DNA of 64,000 nt from Siphonodentalium dalli (Eukaryota > Mollusca > Scaphopoda > Gadilida > Siphonodentaliidae), in NCBI GenBank assembly GCA_032622095.1, contig CP136062.1:157102875-157166874 (forward strand), read 5' to 3'. The notes beneath the pieces are model-generated. The model did not search any database. It saw only the letters and a program-made list of their open reading frames with translations, and was not told the origin of the DNA. Within the stretch, counting starts at the first letter, position 1. Each line of letters starts with the position of its first letter. A program made the translations under genes and the position numbers. Shown one piece after another: positions 45,491 through 56,311 of this stretch.

Positions 45491-47551
45491 AGTACTGTTG
45501 ACTATATTTCCCTATTCGCCAATGTCTATCCTAGTATATAGCAACATATGTGGGCATAAACGAGCAGAGCAGTTAATTACAATTAGGGGGGTTCGATTAA
45601 TAAAACTAAAACTAATAAAACTAACTATGCCCGCCAAGGCTATGATTGTCTGTGCTGCATGCGGGGAAATATTATCCAGTAGTCAGACAGTCATGTACTA
45701 TTTCCAAACACGTGCATCGTAATACAGCGATATCGTGAGCTGTCAATTACACATTTAAGTGAGTATTAAATCAGGTGTGTTACAATTCACAAATTGGATA
45801 GGTGTTGTCTGGTGTTTATCAACACACTATAGTTATACCAACACACCGTGTTGACTGTTAAATTCTGACAATGATTGAGGGCCGAAGGTAGAAGCATTTA
45901 CTTTAAAGCTACAACGTACGCACAAGAGTGGACCGATGATGATTTGCAGTTTAACGAGGAAAGAGACGGTTGGAATTCTTATGTTAAACAACACTGATAT
46001 TTATTTGAAAATGTTTGTGTCTGCTATCAGTTGTGTCTACATGTATAATACATTGACCAAACTTGCTGTAGCTATTTCTTAGTGTGCCCAGAAACATGCA
46101 ACCATTGCCTGTACACGCATCTAAGAGCACATAATTGTTAACAACAATATGTCATGTCAGGTCCGAACTTTTCTCGGGCCGAAAAATGAGAGAGGGCTGA
46201 GAGGCTTGACCACACATTCGTCTATAGCCACATAATTTATTTTAGATCTACTTTTTAAGGCTGGACCGAAAAGTGGCCCAAATGATGCTAGGCCAGAAAA
46301 TATCGAGCGTTGGGGAAAATGACCCACACATTAGCGTCCTCAGTGAACTGGGACGAACATGTATTGGGATGAATTAAAAATAATGTGTCGAAATAGGGAT
46401 AGACGAAATTTCCTGAACATGACAGGAACAGTTCAGATTATTGTTTTTCTAAATTCAATGACGCGAATGAATCGTTGCGCGCAATACGAAACGGCAGTAG
46501 CTCATTTGATCATCAAACATTATACAAAGGTGATTTGGTAGTGGGGACAATGTAAGTCGATATTATCACGAAATACGGAAATTCAGACCGCATATACTCT
46601 GACGAATCTGATCGAAGTGACAACACTTTTTCTGCTGTTTTCAACTTTCCGTCGAGGAATCAGACAAACGCTCTTTGTTCAAACTATATTATAAATAAAC
46701 TAACAATAAATACTCATTCCCGTTGCGCGTTGAAGACAAAATCGGGCCCGTATAAGTCACTCCCTTGTATATTGAAGTTACATGGCGGTGCGATGTCTGA
46801 CATATTCGCTTCTGCTACTACCCGTGCCAGTTCGGGTGATAAAAGTAGGTTAAGTAGATCAATACGTTAACCACTTTCACAACAGGCGCAACATTAAATA
46901 TCGTATACGAGTGCTGCTCTCAACTGTATGAGAGTCAGAAAGCTCACTCTTAGCCGGTCGTTTCATACTGCTACATAGATATACCGAAGACTTATTCAAG
47001 TCAAATGATTTAAAACGAATTCTCAAGCACAAAACAATAGAAATATACAATTCCCTTAACTGATAATATATTCCTGATTTGGTAAATACAGATATTTGTT
47101 CTCACTTATTTGGGACAAAATACTGGAATGTGCCAAAGATTGGTATAAAACAGAAAAAACGGAATGGGGCTCATGGGTTGCGGATCCATCATTACCTGGG
47201 ATGTGGGCATAGCAAAATCTCAACCACGGAGCCAGATATTTGATCCGGACACTCGGAAGCCTCTCGGTGAGATTTTTCCATCCCACACCCCAAGCCATGA
47301 TGGATAATATTTATCTTCACATATCCAACATTCAATACCGTCGGATGTTCGCACCGATTGAAATTTAAAAAATACGTATGCTAAGGAACTTTTAGTCCAT
47401 CACGTCCATGTAGTGCCAACACAGCAAGTTTCTCCAACGCAGAAGAGTCGGAGATATCGCGGGTCTCAACACTGCTCTTCTACTATTTAATGTTTTGTGA
47501 AAATAAACCGTGACCTGTGTCTCTGAAATATCTGTTAACTGCACCAAAGCA

Positions 47552-47914
47552 TCAAGGCGTCACTGGCCCGATCCGGATCGGTTTGACAGATTGTAGCATT
47601 ACTTTGAAGTGTCTTATCAATGACAAATATAGAAGGTTTTGTAATAGTCTGGTCGAAGCTTGAAACTGAGGAAATTTCCCAGCATCATTTAAACTAGGTG
47701 ATTCATACGACCAGTTATTGTATTTGGTTTGATTTGTCATAGAAAAAGCAAAACATCGACAACTACCCTTATAATTATGGTAGGGCCAAAGACTTGAACA
47801 TAGCCTAAGCAGTGACCCATGTAGCAACAGCTCGTAGAGCCTGGCGGTAACTCCCCATAGTGAAGTGAGACAAGCACAAATACGATTGGCTTCAACACTC
47901 ATCAAGACTGACAC
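47552..47914 (-). CDS. Minus-strand open frame, faintly PAN/apple-like
   Basis: A 120-codon frame with SLLRLCSSL followed by GSCRCFAFSMTNQTK. The 'LL..CSSL.....GSCRCFAF' string faintly resembles the PAN/apple pattern (C..LC...SC..FAF), but most Cys expected of that fold are missing. No splice-joined neighbours were found. It may be a decayed exon or chance. Confidence 0.2.
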   Translation of the reverse strand: MSVLMSVEANRICACLTSLWGVTARLYELLLHGSLLRLCSSLWPYHNYKGSCRCFAFSMTNQTKYNNWSYESPSLNDAGKFPQFQASTRLLQNLLYLSLIRHFKVMLQSVKPIRIGPVTP

Positions 47915-47989
47915 AAAATACAGGATATAACAGAAACATCAAACATGTACGTGAACAAACAGAACACAATACTTCACACATCAGACCAT

Positions 47990-48180
47990 GAGCTAAACCA
48001 TACCACAGGTTGATGCCTCACGTGGTAAGGCCGCCATAGCAGCACCATGACTCCTACATCACACCTCACGACATGCACACCGTGGCAAACACGGTGCACA
48101 TAAGGTTATTCTTAGCCCTCGCAATTGGGCTAATCATATTCTACCCTGGTCCACACGGGGAGGTTAATTGACAAACCCGG
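47990..48180 (-). repeat. Dispersed repeat, inverted copy (partner at 49035-49205)
   Basis: The reverse complement reads AATTGCGAGGGCTAAGAATA, CCGTGTTTGCCACGGTGTG, TGATGTAGGAGTCATGG and CACGTGAGGCATCAACCTG. These match in order AACTGCGAGTGTTAAGAATC, CCTGTTTGCCGTGTGGT, TGTAGTATAGGAGTCTTGG and CACGTGAGGCATCGACCTG at 49067-49189 on the + strand. Confidence 0.7.
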
Positions 48181-48405
48181 TTTACAGTCTAGTTTCTAGG
48201 TAGATACAAGAACTTTGAATTAGTGTTATCGACTGGATTAGGCCACTCTATTGCTCTGGCGCGTTTAGATTGATAACTGCCATCCGTACTCCAGTATTGT
48301 CCCAGTTGGCGTCATAATGGGTATTGCAATAATGTCCCTGTCGTTGTATAAGTGCAAGAACCGTTGGCTACGTATAAAATTATGTTACATTTCAGGACTG
48401 ATTCA

Positions 48406-48750
48406 TCAAACTTTTTTTTCCAGCATTTTGTCAATATAAATCTCCAAGTCATTCACGTGTTGTGATGCTGTAATTGCTGTTCTTTCGAGGGCGTCGGTTA
48501 TAAAATATTCAGTGGATGTCATAGTCCCAATAACTGTATTTTTGGTATGGCGCAGATGTGATGATAAATGCTTCATTGCATAACTAACATATTTGAAATA
48601 ATCGCACAACCAAGTCGGAAGAATATCGCTATCAGGGAACGACAAATACTTGGAAAGTAATGCATTACCATTACAACTACTTGCCACATTTTTGTTTTCA
48701 TTACGATTACTATTACCGTTAGTTTTAAAATGGGCAGTAATGCAATTCCA
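48406..48750 (-). CDS. Minus-strand open frame of unknown family between inverted repeats
   Basis: The minus frame is open from about 48750 to the stop at 48406 (93 codons from a GTG at 48687). It reads LLSKYLSFPDSDILPTWLCD, then YVSYAMKHLSSHLRHTKNTV and HVNDLEIYIDKMLEKKV. The mix of charged and hydrophobic residues looks protein-like. Its upstream part overlaps an AAT/GTAATGCATTAC-rich stretch. I recognise no domain. It could be an exon of a minus-strand gene or transposon debris. Confidence 0.3.
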   Translation of the reverse strand, partial: WNCITAHFKTNGNSNRNENKNVASSCNGNALLSKYLSFPDSDILPTWLCDYFKYVSYAMKHLSSHLRHTKNTVIGTMTSTEYFITDALERTAITASQHVNDLEIYIDKMLEKKV

Positions 48751-49034
48751 CTACTACTATTTTCAAAAGAAATGGATTACCATCACTGTCAGTGTATTAA
48801 AATAAAGAAAACAATAGACTATGCTTGTGGTATCCCTTATTTGTTTATGTAATTTTATAGAATATCAATTATTGTTTCAACAAATATCTAAGCTTCCATC
48901 TACTCTATATGGATATTATATACTGGTATTGGTATATTCCTTTAAACAATATCACACTTTTGATAACACAGTTGGTAACCAAGAACAATACTTTGAATGC
49001 CTACCCTATTTTGTCCCAAGATAATGTTACGAAC

Positions 49035-49205
49035 ATGTGGCCCTGGGTATAATGTACATACCGCCCAACTGCGAGTGTTAAGAATCCCCTATTGTGAAAC
49101 CCTGTTTGCCGTGTGGTACACCCTGTGATGTGTAGTATAGGAGTCTTGGAGGTACTAGCGCGGTCATATCACGTGAGGCATCGACCTGAGGATACGGCTT
49201 AACCC
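49035..49205 (+). repeat. Dispersed repeat, direct copy (partner at 47990-48180)
   Basis: Same repeat family as 47990-48180 in opposite orientation. It is followed by GGCGGGTGGTTGAATTGACC. Both are diverged by roughly one base in five by eye. Confidence 0.65.
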
Positions 49206-49439
49206 GTGATCATCTTTGGTCCTACGTGTCTTCAAGGCGGGTGGTTGAATTGACCCGGCTCAACCACTAATTTGCAGATACATATCTTACAATTATCTAC
49301 CAAAGCTATACTTATGCGATTGGGTGACAAGGAATATGATGTCTACTCTAGATCTAATGGAATAAGCTGATTTCAAAGATTCATAGCATTGGAATATGTT
49401 AAGTTTCTCGTAATCAGGACGTATATGTGAATAAAATTG

Positions 49440-49620
49440 TATCCATATATGTGCCATTTCGAACATAAATTATGAGTAAATTCCACGTATATTTTAAATT
49501 TAACGAATCAATAAAACTGTTATTTCGAAAATTCCGTAAATTCCACTTATTTTTTAATTTAACGCATTCATAAATGTGTTCTTTTGAACATGCATTATCC
49601 GTACATTCCACGCATTAGTA
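49440..49620 (+). repeat. Diverged tandem repeat, about 65 bp unit
   Basis: The phrases GTAAATTCCAC / GTACATTCCAC, then AATTTAACG.ATCAATAAA..TGTTATTTCGAA, recur about three times with many changes. Confidence 0.5.
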
Positions 49621-49744
49621 GTATCGAACGTGCACGTACATTTTACGTCAATGTTGAAGAATGCGTGTCAGTAAACTGTATATGCCGTAAATCTAGACAG
49701 TTAATGGGAAATACGTGATGTTTGCATGAAACTAAATTCCGAAT

Positions 49745-49990
49745 TTCGTGCAGTGAGTTTAACGTCGTTTTAGCATCTAGGCCATATCACGACCAAACCA
49801 GAATCAGGTATAAAATATCAAAGGGAAGCAACTGTATATACAAATAAGACAGCGTATTAGATTGAAACTACGGGTGATATACAAATACAAGCACAAAACA
49901 GGAAATGTTTCCGCTTGGAGTATATATATTGGAATATAAATTCAAGAACTGACTAGTATGCAAGCATGCTGTAAAACGCATAAAAGTAGT
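49745..49990 (+). repeat. Dispersed repeat, copy 2 (partner at 42455-42690)
   Basis: Contains GTCGTTTTAGCATCTAGGCC, ATATCACGACC, AATCAGGTATAAAATATCAA, GCAACTGTATAT and AACTGACTAGTATGCAAGC, in the same order as the partner copy. Confidence 0.55.
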
Positions 49991-51349
49991 GCAAGTATAC
50001 ATAATTAGTAGCAACTAAATAACATTAAATTACAAACGCTGCACATTGAAATGTGTAAAGTAGTTTCTAACATTAGATTTTGCATTGACAAGGAATTTAT
50101 AATATTTGATAAATCACGCATGAACCTTTGTCAATGCGTCAAGCAGACCGGTGAGAAAGAATATCGTCTTTCATCCAACCGACAGCTTCAATCCACACAT
50201 GCTGTTTGGTGTCTTTTAGAATAAATCGTTTCTCAATAGGAATAGGATGTGTTGTAGTATAGCTGGCTCAATTTGAGTGGAATTGTTTTGGAACAACTGT
50301 TGCCTTCTTCGGTAGATGTTTCCATGGCCTGCCAGTGTGACAAAGGGTCAGGAATCAAGGCTTATTATGCCATATCTTGCAATTAGCCAATCAGCGTCGA
50401 TATACAGTGACTGTATATGACTGTATATGAACATTTCGCGTGAACGTGGGTCACCGAAGAAAACCCGACATAATCAACTCGAAGGTTGAAGCTGGCAGTG
50501 AATTAATTTATTCATAATTCAAGTACATTCATTTTGCCAGTATGATTGTGTCAACGTAACCTATGTTGTATATAAAGCAAATACCACATGTCTTGTTCTA
50601 CACAATGTATTCAGTACACCAGGCGTGTAGTTGCCACACCAACATGCACAGTCTAAGTGCTTCACATATGGGCAAGTTCCACTGAAAACGCTGGAAGCGA
50701 ATGTGATATATAACTGAGACTTATACATACCAACGTGGACGTGCTCATGATACACTATTTCTAATTTTAACAGACAAAAACGGCTAAAATCGTTAGCATA
50801 GTATTATTTTCCAGCAACTAGTTAATGGGGAATTTGTTTTAGGCAAATAGTCGCATATTTTCCAACTTCTGATCAAAATTTTAGACTTAGGTGGACGTCA
50901 GTTGGAAATTTTCCAAATTTATGTAGCTGTTAGGTTCGCAATTTCTAACAGTTGAAAGCTTGAAGTACCGGTTAGAAAAATCCAACTCAAATGGATTTGT
51001 ACAATTTGGATTTCGTGAACTTTGGGAGTTTGGTCAAGTCAATGGGAATGCAGTTTGGGGTTTCAAGTTGGCCACCCCAACAGTGAACACCAAGCCGCGC
51101 CCCTGAATAGCAATTAAACAAGGTTTCATTTTTATAAGGCATTTAATGCGATAATTATTGTATCTCTTTAGGATGTAACTGTACGGTACACTCAGATGCA
51201 TTCGTATGTCATACACTGCCTGTATAGTGTAACTTGTTTCGTACTGGAACTTTGTATTCCAGACATGTTATTTTACTTTCGTGAAACAGCAAGAATTTGT
51301 GTAAACCCATACACGTGCTCATCGATATATATTACATAGCCGGCCTTTG

Positions 51350-51732
51350 TTAACCCTTTACCGGACAGAAGGGCCCTGTGCCAATTCATTCTCTTATATA
51401 TGCGAGTCGACCATAGGTCGCCTCGCATATATAAGATAATGCATTGGCTTAACACATTACAAATTATAAAATTGTTAAAGAATGTAAGAAAAAATGGTAA
51501 AAAGTGTTTAGGCCAATGCATTCTCTTATATATGCGAGGCGACCTATGGTCGACTCGCATATATAAGAGAATGCATTGGCACAGGGCATAACTGTAACTA
51601 TCACAATGTGGTCAAGGAGCCGGTTCCAATGATATCCATATTTGTATGGTTCTATTGAGACAGACCGAAGATATTTTAGGCTGTTGAAGCTTTATTTGGT
51701 GGTTTTGGCCGGTTTGTTGGGTAAAGGGTTAA
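51350..51732 (-). mobile_element. piggyBac-like palindromic MITE, copy B
   Basis: TTAA at 51350-51353 and 51729-51732. Relative to copies A, C and F it is inverted: the short arm with AGAAGGGCCCTGTG is on the left and the long arm with GGCCGGTTTGTTGGGTAAAG on the right. Both internal hairpins are present, with a few base changes (AATTCATTCTC, AAGATAATGC). Confidence 0.92.
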
Positions 51733-52295
51733 ACTAAATCTTGTTTGGTGATTGGTCAGCTTTCAATTGGGTCAGCCGTTTCTTATGCCAGTAAAATACA
51801 CCGTGACACAAACAAGACGTCACAAATTGTTGACCTAAACACGCGGGCGGCAGTATAAGTGGGCATGCTTTTAACATTCCAGCTGAATTTCATCTGAAGC
51901 CAGTTATATATATCGAGCACGTAATAGTTGCTAAAAGTATAAATAATTCACAGTGGGCTCACTTAAAGTGCTGTGTTGGCCAGTATCAACTTATAGGCGT
52001 ATTTGTTGAAAATATAATAGTGTACATGCAGCTTTTTTATGAGAATAAATCACCAGAAAGCTATATAAATATAAGAAATGATTTTCTAAATATAAGAATC
52101 GAATGGATTGGGTGTGAGTTTTATTGAGGGACACCGGGCTGTGGTCGTTATGACATACAATGTGCCCAAACTATCACTTCGCCGTAATAAAACACACTCA
52201 CTACATTAATTTTGTTAGTAAAGATATATCTAGTCAACGTGAAATGCATCACACAGTCTCCCAAAAACAATATACGTATATGTTGTGATGAGCCC

Positions 52296-52695
52296 TTAAC
52301 CCTTTACCCAACAAACCGGCCAAAACCGGCCAAATAAAGCTTCAACAGCCTAAAATATCTTCGGTCTGTCTCAATAGAACCATACACATATGGATATCAT
52401 TGGAACCGGCTCCTTGACCACATTGTGATAGTTACAGTTATGCCCTGTGCCAATGCATTCTCTTATATATGCGAGTCGACCATAGGTCGCCTCGCATATA
52501 TAAGAGAATGCATTGGCCTAAACAAAATCTTTTTTTAACACTTTTTACCATTTTTTCTTACATTCTTTAACAATTTTATAATTTTTAATGTGTTAAGTCA
52601 ATGCATTCTCTTATATATGCGAGGCGACCTATGGTCGACTCGCATATATAAGAGAATGCATTGGCACAGGGCCCTTCTGTTGGGTAAAGGGTTAA
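52296..52695 (+). mobile_element. piggyBac-like palindromic MITE, copy C
   Basis: TTAA at 52296-52299 and 52692-52695; terminal repeats CCCTTTACCCAACA and TGTTGGGTAAAGGG. The order is long arm with two GGCCAAAACC-type words, CCCTGTG, hairpin 1, T-rich spacer, hairpin 2, CACAGGG, short arm. This is the best-preserved copy along with F. It starts under 600 bp downstream of copy B and is inverted relative to it. Confidence 0.95.
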
Positions 52696-52869
52696 GGTAC
52701 ATTGTCCGTCTTGAGTATCTGATCGCATGCACGGGACTGAGTCTGGAAAAACTGGAACCACACAACAAATACCAACTCGTACATTCTATATGAGTTATAT
52801 GTGTAAGAATGTACGAGATAATGTCACTGTTGACTAGTCTACATACACATAATTTCATCTCACTGACAG

Positions 52870-52995
52870 ATGGACCTTACCCACCACAATATATCGGTTG
52901 TTATGTTGACCGTTCGGATAGAGATTTAGAAGGATCCATGACAGAACTGACGAACAGTTCGTTGAATGCATGTGCTGATATTTGTCGAGAAAAAT
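52870..52995 (+). CDS. Cassette 2 exon: WSC-3, N-terminal half
   Basis: The exon follows CACTGACAG and ends GAAAAAT|GTAAGT. It encodes YPPQYIGCYVDRSDRDLEGS, then MTELTNSSLNACADICREK. Phase 1 on both sides. Closest to WSC-2 of gene 1 (23583-23708), about 10 residues different. Confidence 0.88.
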
Positions 52996-53054
52996 GTAAG
53001 TAATCTCCAAAACATGAATAATATAAATATGTTGTATTTATGTCCGGAACTTCT

Positions 53055-53125
53055 TGTATATGCGAGAGAGAGCAGAGAGAGGGGAGAGGGCGAGAGAGGA
53101 AGAGAGAGAGCGAGAGAACGAGGTC
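53055..53125 (+). repeat. GA-rich microsatellite
   Basis: An imperfect (GA)n purine tract with interspersed CGAGAG. A second tract lies at about 54000-54035 (perfect GA run, then GGGGGG) upstream of the 51-bp minisatellite. Confidence 0.85.
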
Positions 53126-54191
53126 AGGGATAACTAATCGTGATATACACTTTTAAAACTCAAGTGTTATATACAGCACTTTCCAAACTTGTGTAGAGTG
53201 ACAGTACTTCTTGTGCAACAACAGCACCAATACACGTTTGACACTATATAGTTGTTGGAAATGAATTGTAACACTTTCATGATTAAGTGATGTGTAACTA
53301 CTTGAAGAGATTGTCTAAACACCCTTAAAATGTCACGTTTTGTCTGCACAACACCCAACAGGCACCAAGCACTACACTACTGGAATACTTGTTAGCACGA
53401 ATGTCTGTACTCTTCCACGTATCATATTATGAGTAATGAATCTTGATCAGAGTGGAATCACCACGAATATTGATTAATTAATCAATTTGCATATTATTGT
53501 ATCATTGGCAACTGTGGAGTGTGGACTGTAAGTGTCAGGTCAGGCATCAGTCAGTGGTAGGAAGTTAAACGGCAAATGATAACCAAGATGCAAATTGACC
53601 AATATCGGTGGTTATACCGCCCTGAGCAAGAGCCAAGGCTCATGTAGGACATGCATGTGGAAGAGATAAAACAAAAGCATACCTTGCTAACATTGTATAG
53701 GCCTGATCAATATTTTCAAAAATGGCGGACAGTTAATAGTTTTACTCAGCATAGATAATTCCACAACGAGGCAACAATCAAATGAGGTGCCATAGAAACT
53801 AATTTGCTTGTTAGTGCAATTTAAAGTCTCCCTTATCGTCTTGGTGTCAATGCTACTTTTAAAGGTGGTATTCCGATTTCAGAACTCTGCTAAGGTGTTC
53901 AAATTGGAAATCGACGTGTAAGATGAAGCACTGTACGGGTTGGTAAATATAACAATTGGTTGGTGTATACATTTTAACACTTCAGTTTTTTAGTGTATAT
54001 GCGAGAGAGAGAGAGAGAGAGAGAGGGGGGTAGAGAATAAATAATCGTGAGATATGTTCGCGAGAGAGAGACAGGTGGCTATTTATGACAATATACATGT
54101 GACAGAGCGAGGGTAACTAATGATGAGCTATATGCTAGAGACGATGACTAATCGTGATACATATGCGAGAGTGAGAGAGAATGGGGAGAGG

Positions 54192-54651
54192 ATGGCTCAT
54201 CGTGAGAGGCTGGACACTGAGTCGAAGGGGATACAGCGGAGTATGGCTCATCGTGAGAGGCTGAACACTGAGGCGAAGGGGATACAGCGGAGTATGGCTC
54301 ATATTGAGAGGCTGAACACTGAGGCGAAGGGGGTACAGCGGAGTATGGCTCATCGTGAGAGGATGAACACTGAGTCGAAGGGGATACAGCGGAGTATGGC
54401 TCATCGTGATAGGCTGAACACTGAGTCGAATGGGGATACAGCGGAAGATGGCTCATCGTGAGAGGCTGAACACTGAGGCGAAGGGGATACAGCGGAGTAT
54501 GGCTCATCGTGAGAGGCTGAACACTGAGGCGAATGGGACACAGCGGAGTATGGCTCATCGTGATAGGTTGAACACTGAGGCGAAGGGGATACAGCGGAGT
54601 ATGGCTCATCGTGAGAGGCTGAACACTGAGTCGAAGGGGATACAGCGGTAG
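54192..54651 (+). repeat. 51-bp minisatellite, nine units
   Basis: Units start at 54192, 54243, 54294, 54345, 54396, 54448, 54499, 54550 and 54601. All are 51 bp except the fifth, which is 52. The unit runs ATGGCTCATCGTGAGAGGCT, GAACACTGAGGCGAAGGGGA, TACAGCGGAGT. Being a multiple of three, it keeps long frames open on both strands (a 17-residue period). The minus strand is open for 193 codons (54148-54729). It lies in an intron and shows no sign of being a gene. Confidence 0.95.
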
Positions 54652-54812
54652 TTTTATTGAACAGCAATCGTAATTCGAATACAACTGATGAAACACGCCA
54701 GAGAGGGTCGCCTGTGACATAACTACCATTGGCCCATTATATTCCCATAACTTGGTTCAAGGACATATAGCACTACGTGTATATTATATCACTATCCATA
54801 TAGTTAGAACCC

Positions 54813-55130
54813 CAAACTCGAATATCCGTGTTCGGTTCCTTAAGGAAACCTCACACATCTTACTTCCAGCCAAGACCTACACACAATGAAGACGGCTCCC
54901 AAATATGGTCATAGGAAATGAACATAACAGCGGAATAGTATATACATTTAATAAAACACAATTCCCCAAAAAATGATGCTTGTCCTATTCCACTTCCGAG
55001 CCTCTAATACGTAGAGGCTCGACTAGTCTGATACTAGGGTCATCGATCTATCACATTTATATACACCACTTGTATATTATTCACGACTTATTAAAGACTT
55101 GTACATATCTATGTGTCCATTTACCTCACA
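54813..55130 (+). repeat. Solo LTR fragment related to the 35035-40726 element
   Basis: It begins CAAACTCGAATATCCGTG and ends TTACCTCACA, alignable with both LTRs at the ends (TTCGGTTCCTTAAGGAAACC, GGCTCCCAAATATGGTCA, AAAGACTTGTAC). The middle is replaced. No internal retrotransposon sequence is next to it. It is more diverged than the paired LTRs. Confidence 0.8.
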
Positions 55131-55579
55131 TCGCCATGGTTACGACATATCCGGTGGCACTTCCGGATTTCGGACATATGTTGTGTATAAATATACACAT
55201 GAATCGGAATGAATGAAAGCAGTGATCTGATCACACACAGAATGGACCAAAATTTATAATGTGGCATTCTTGTGCATATAGAGAACAGACTGCAGAACTG
55301 TCACAACTAAATATACTTCCTTCTGCAATGATATTATATTGGCTAAATGATGGAGATATTCCGGAATTAAAACAAAACTTGTGTTTGTTAAATTCGGCGC
55401 ACCTCACGGGCACCGGGTAAGTGTTTTTAAGCTGCGTTCACAAACTTCACCAAACCCACTCTCCATATAGTTGAATTTGAGTTACTTACGCCCAAAGATG
55501 GTCAATTGTGGTATTGTAAACTGACTATATCCGTTATTTGGTCACAATTACGTTCAATATTGGGTTATCACCCTTCCGA

Positions 55580-55979
55580 TTAACCCTTTAACCAACAGAA
55601 GGGCCCTGTGCCAATGCATTCTCTTATATATGCGAGTCGACCATAGGTCGCCTCGCATATATAAGAGAATGCATTGGCTTAACACATTAAAAATTATAAA
55701 ATTGTTAAAGAATGTAAGAAAAAATGGTAAAAAGTGTTAAAAAAAGATTTTTTTTAGGCCAATGCATTCTCTTATATATGCGAGGCGACCTATGGTCGAC
55801 TCGCATATATAAGAGAATGCATTGGCACAGGGCATAACTGTAACTATCACAATGTGGTCAAGGAGCCGGTTCCAATGATATCCATATTTGTATGGTTCTA
55901 TTGAGACAGACCGAAGATATTTTAGGCTGTTGAAGCTTTATTTGGCCGGTTTTGGCCGGTTTGTTGGGAAAAGGGTTAA
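55580..55979 (-). mobile_element. piggyBac-like palindromic MITE, copy D
   Basis: TTAA at 55580-55583 and 55976-55979. Same orientation as copy B: short arm on the left, long arm with GGCCGGTTTTGGCCGGTTTG on the right. Both hairpins are complete. Confidence 0.95.
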
Positions 55980-56149
55980 CTTGGGATACTCATTTTCAAA
56001 TATAATACTTTCATCACATGGCACGCGTGATCCCGATTGTATACCAATCTATATCTAATCGTGACCCACAATTAAGTATTATTCGCTATTGAATCGTGTG
56101 ATTATTAGATGATATAATACGCAAGCTTCGTAAATCTTGCCGCATGCAG

Positions 56150-56311
56150 GTTTCAGGTTTGCTGGGCTACAAGCTGGCAAAGAGTGCCTCTGTGGTCAAT
56201 CTTACGGTAAATATGGACGACGAGCTGAAGCTGATTGTAGCATTGTGTGTCCAGGAGACCCTAGTAGCATGTGTGGAGGATATTGGGCCAACAGCATATA
56301 TGATTTAGCAG
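56150..56311 (+). CDS. Cassette 2 exon: WSC-3, C-terminal half
   Basis: The exon follows GCATGCAG and ends TTAGCAG|GTGCGT. It encodes FRFAGLQAGKECLCGQSYGK, then EADCSIVCPGDPSSMCGG and WANSIYDLA. All expected Cys are present. The donor GTGCGT is weaker than the GTGAGT at the equivalent gene 1 exon. Confidence 0.88.

Larger units (their letters stand above)
43461..52869. other. Region between gene 1 and cassette 2 (9.4 kb)
   Basis: No CTLD, WSC or signal-peptide exon was found on the + strand. It holds a large fold-back (43880-44032), a dispersed palindromic repeat (44892-45237), diverged tandem repeats (45239-45490, 49440-49620), an inverted repeat pair (47990-48180 / 49035-49205) with minus-strand open frames between and beside it, and two palindromic TTAA elements. 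About 46000-47500 and 50000-51340 show nothing I can name. Confidence 0.55.
52996..56149 (+). other. Intron of cassette 2 (3.2 kb) with repeats
   Basis: Phase 1 intron that splits WSC-3. It holds GA-rich microsatellites (about 53055-53125 and 54000-54035), a 51-bp minisatellite (54192-54651), an LTR fragment (54813-55130) and MITE copy D (55580-55979). No further exon was found. Confidence 0.65.

Noticed and set aside
52598-52858. Minus-strand frames recurring in the 24.8, 51.4, 52.7 and 63.6 kb regions with near-identical peptides (LYMRVDHRSPRIYKRMHW)
   Set aside because: They are translations of the MITE hairpins, open by palindrome symmetry, not a protein family.
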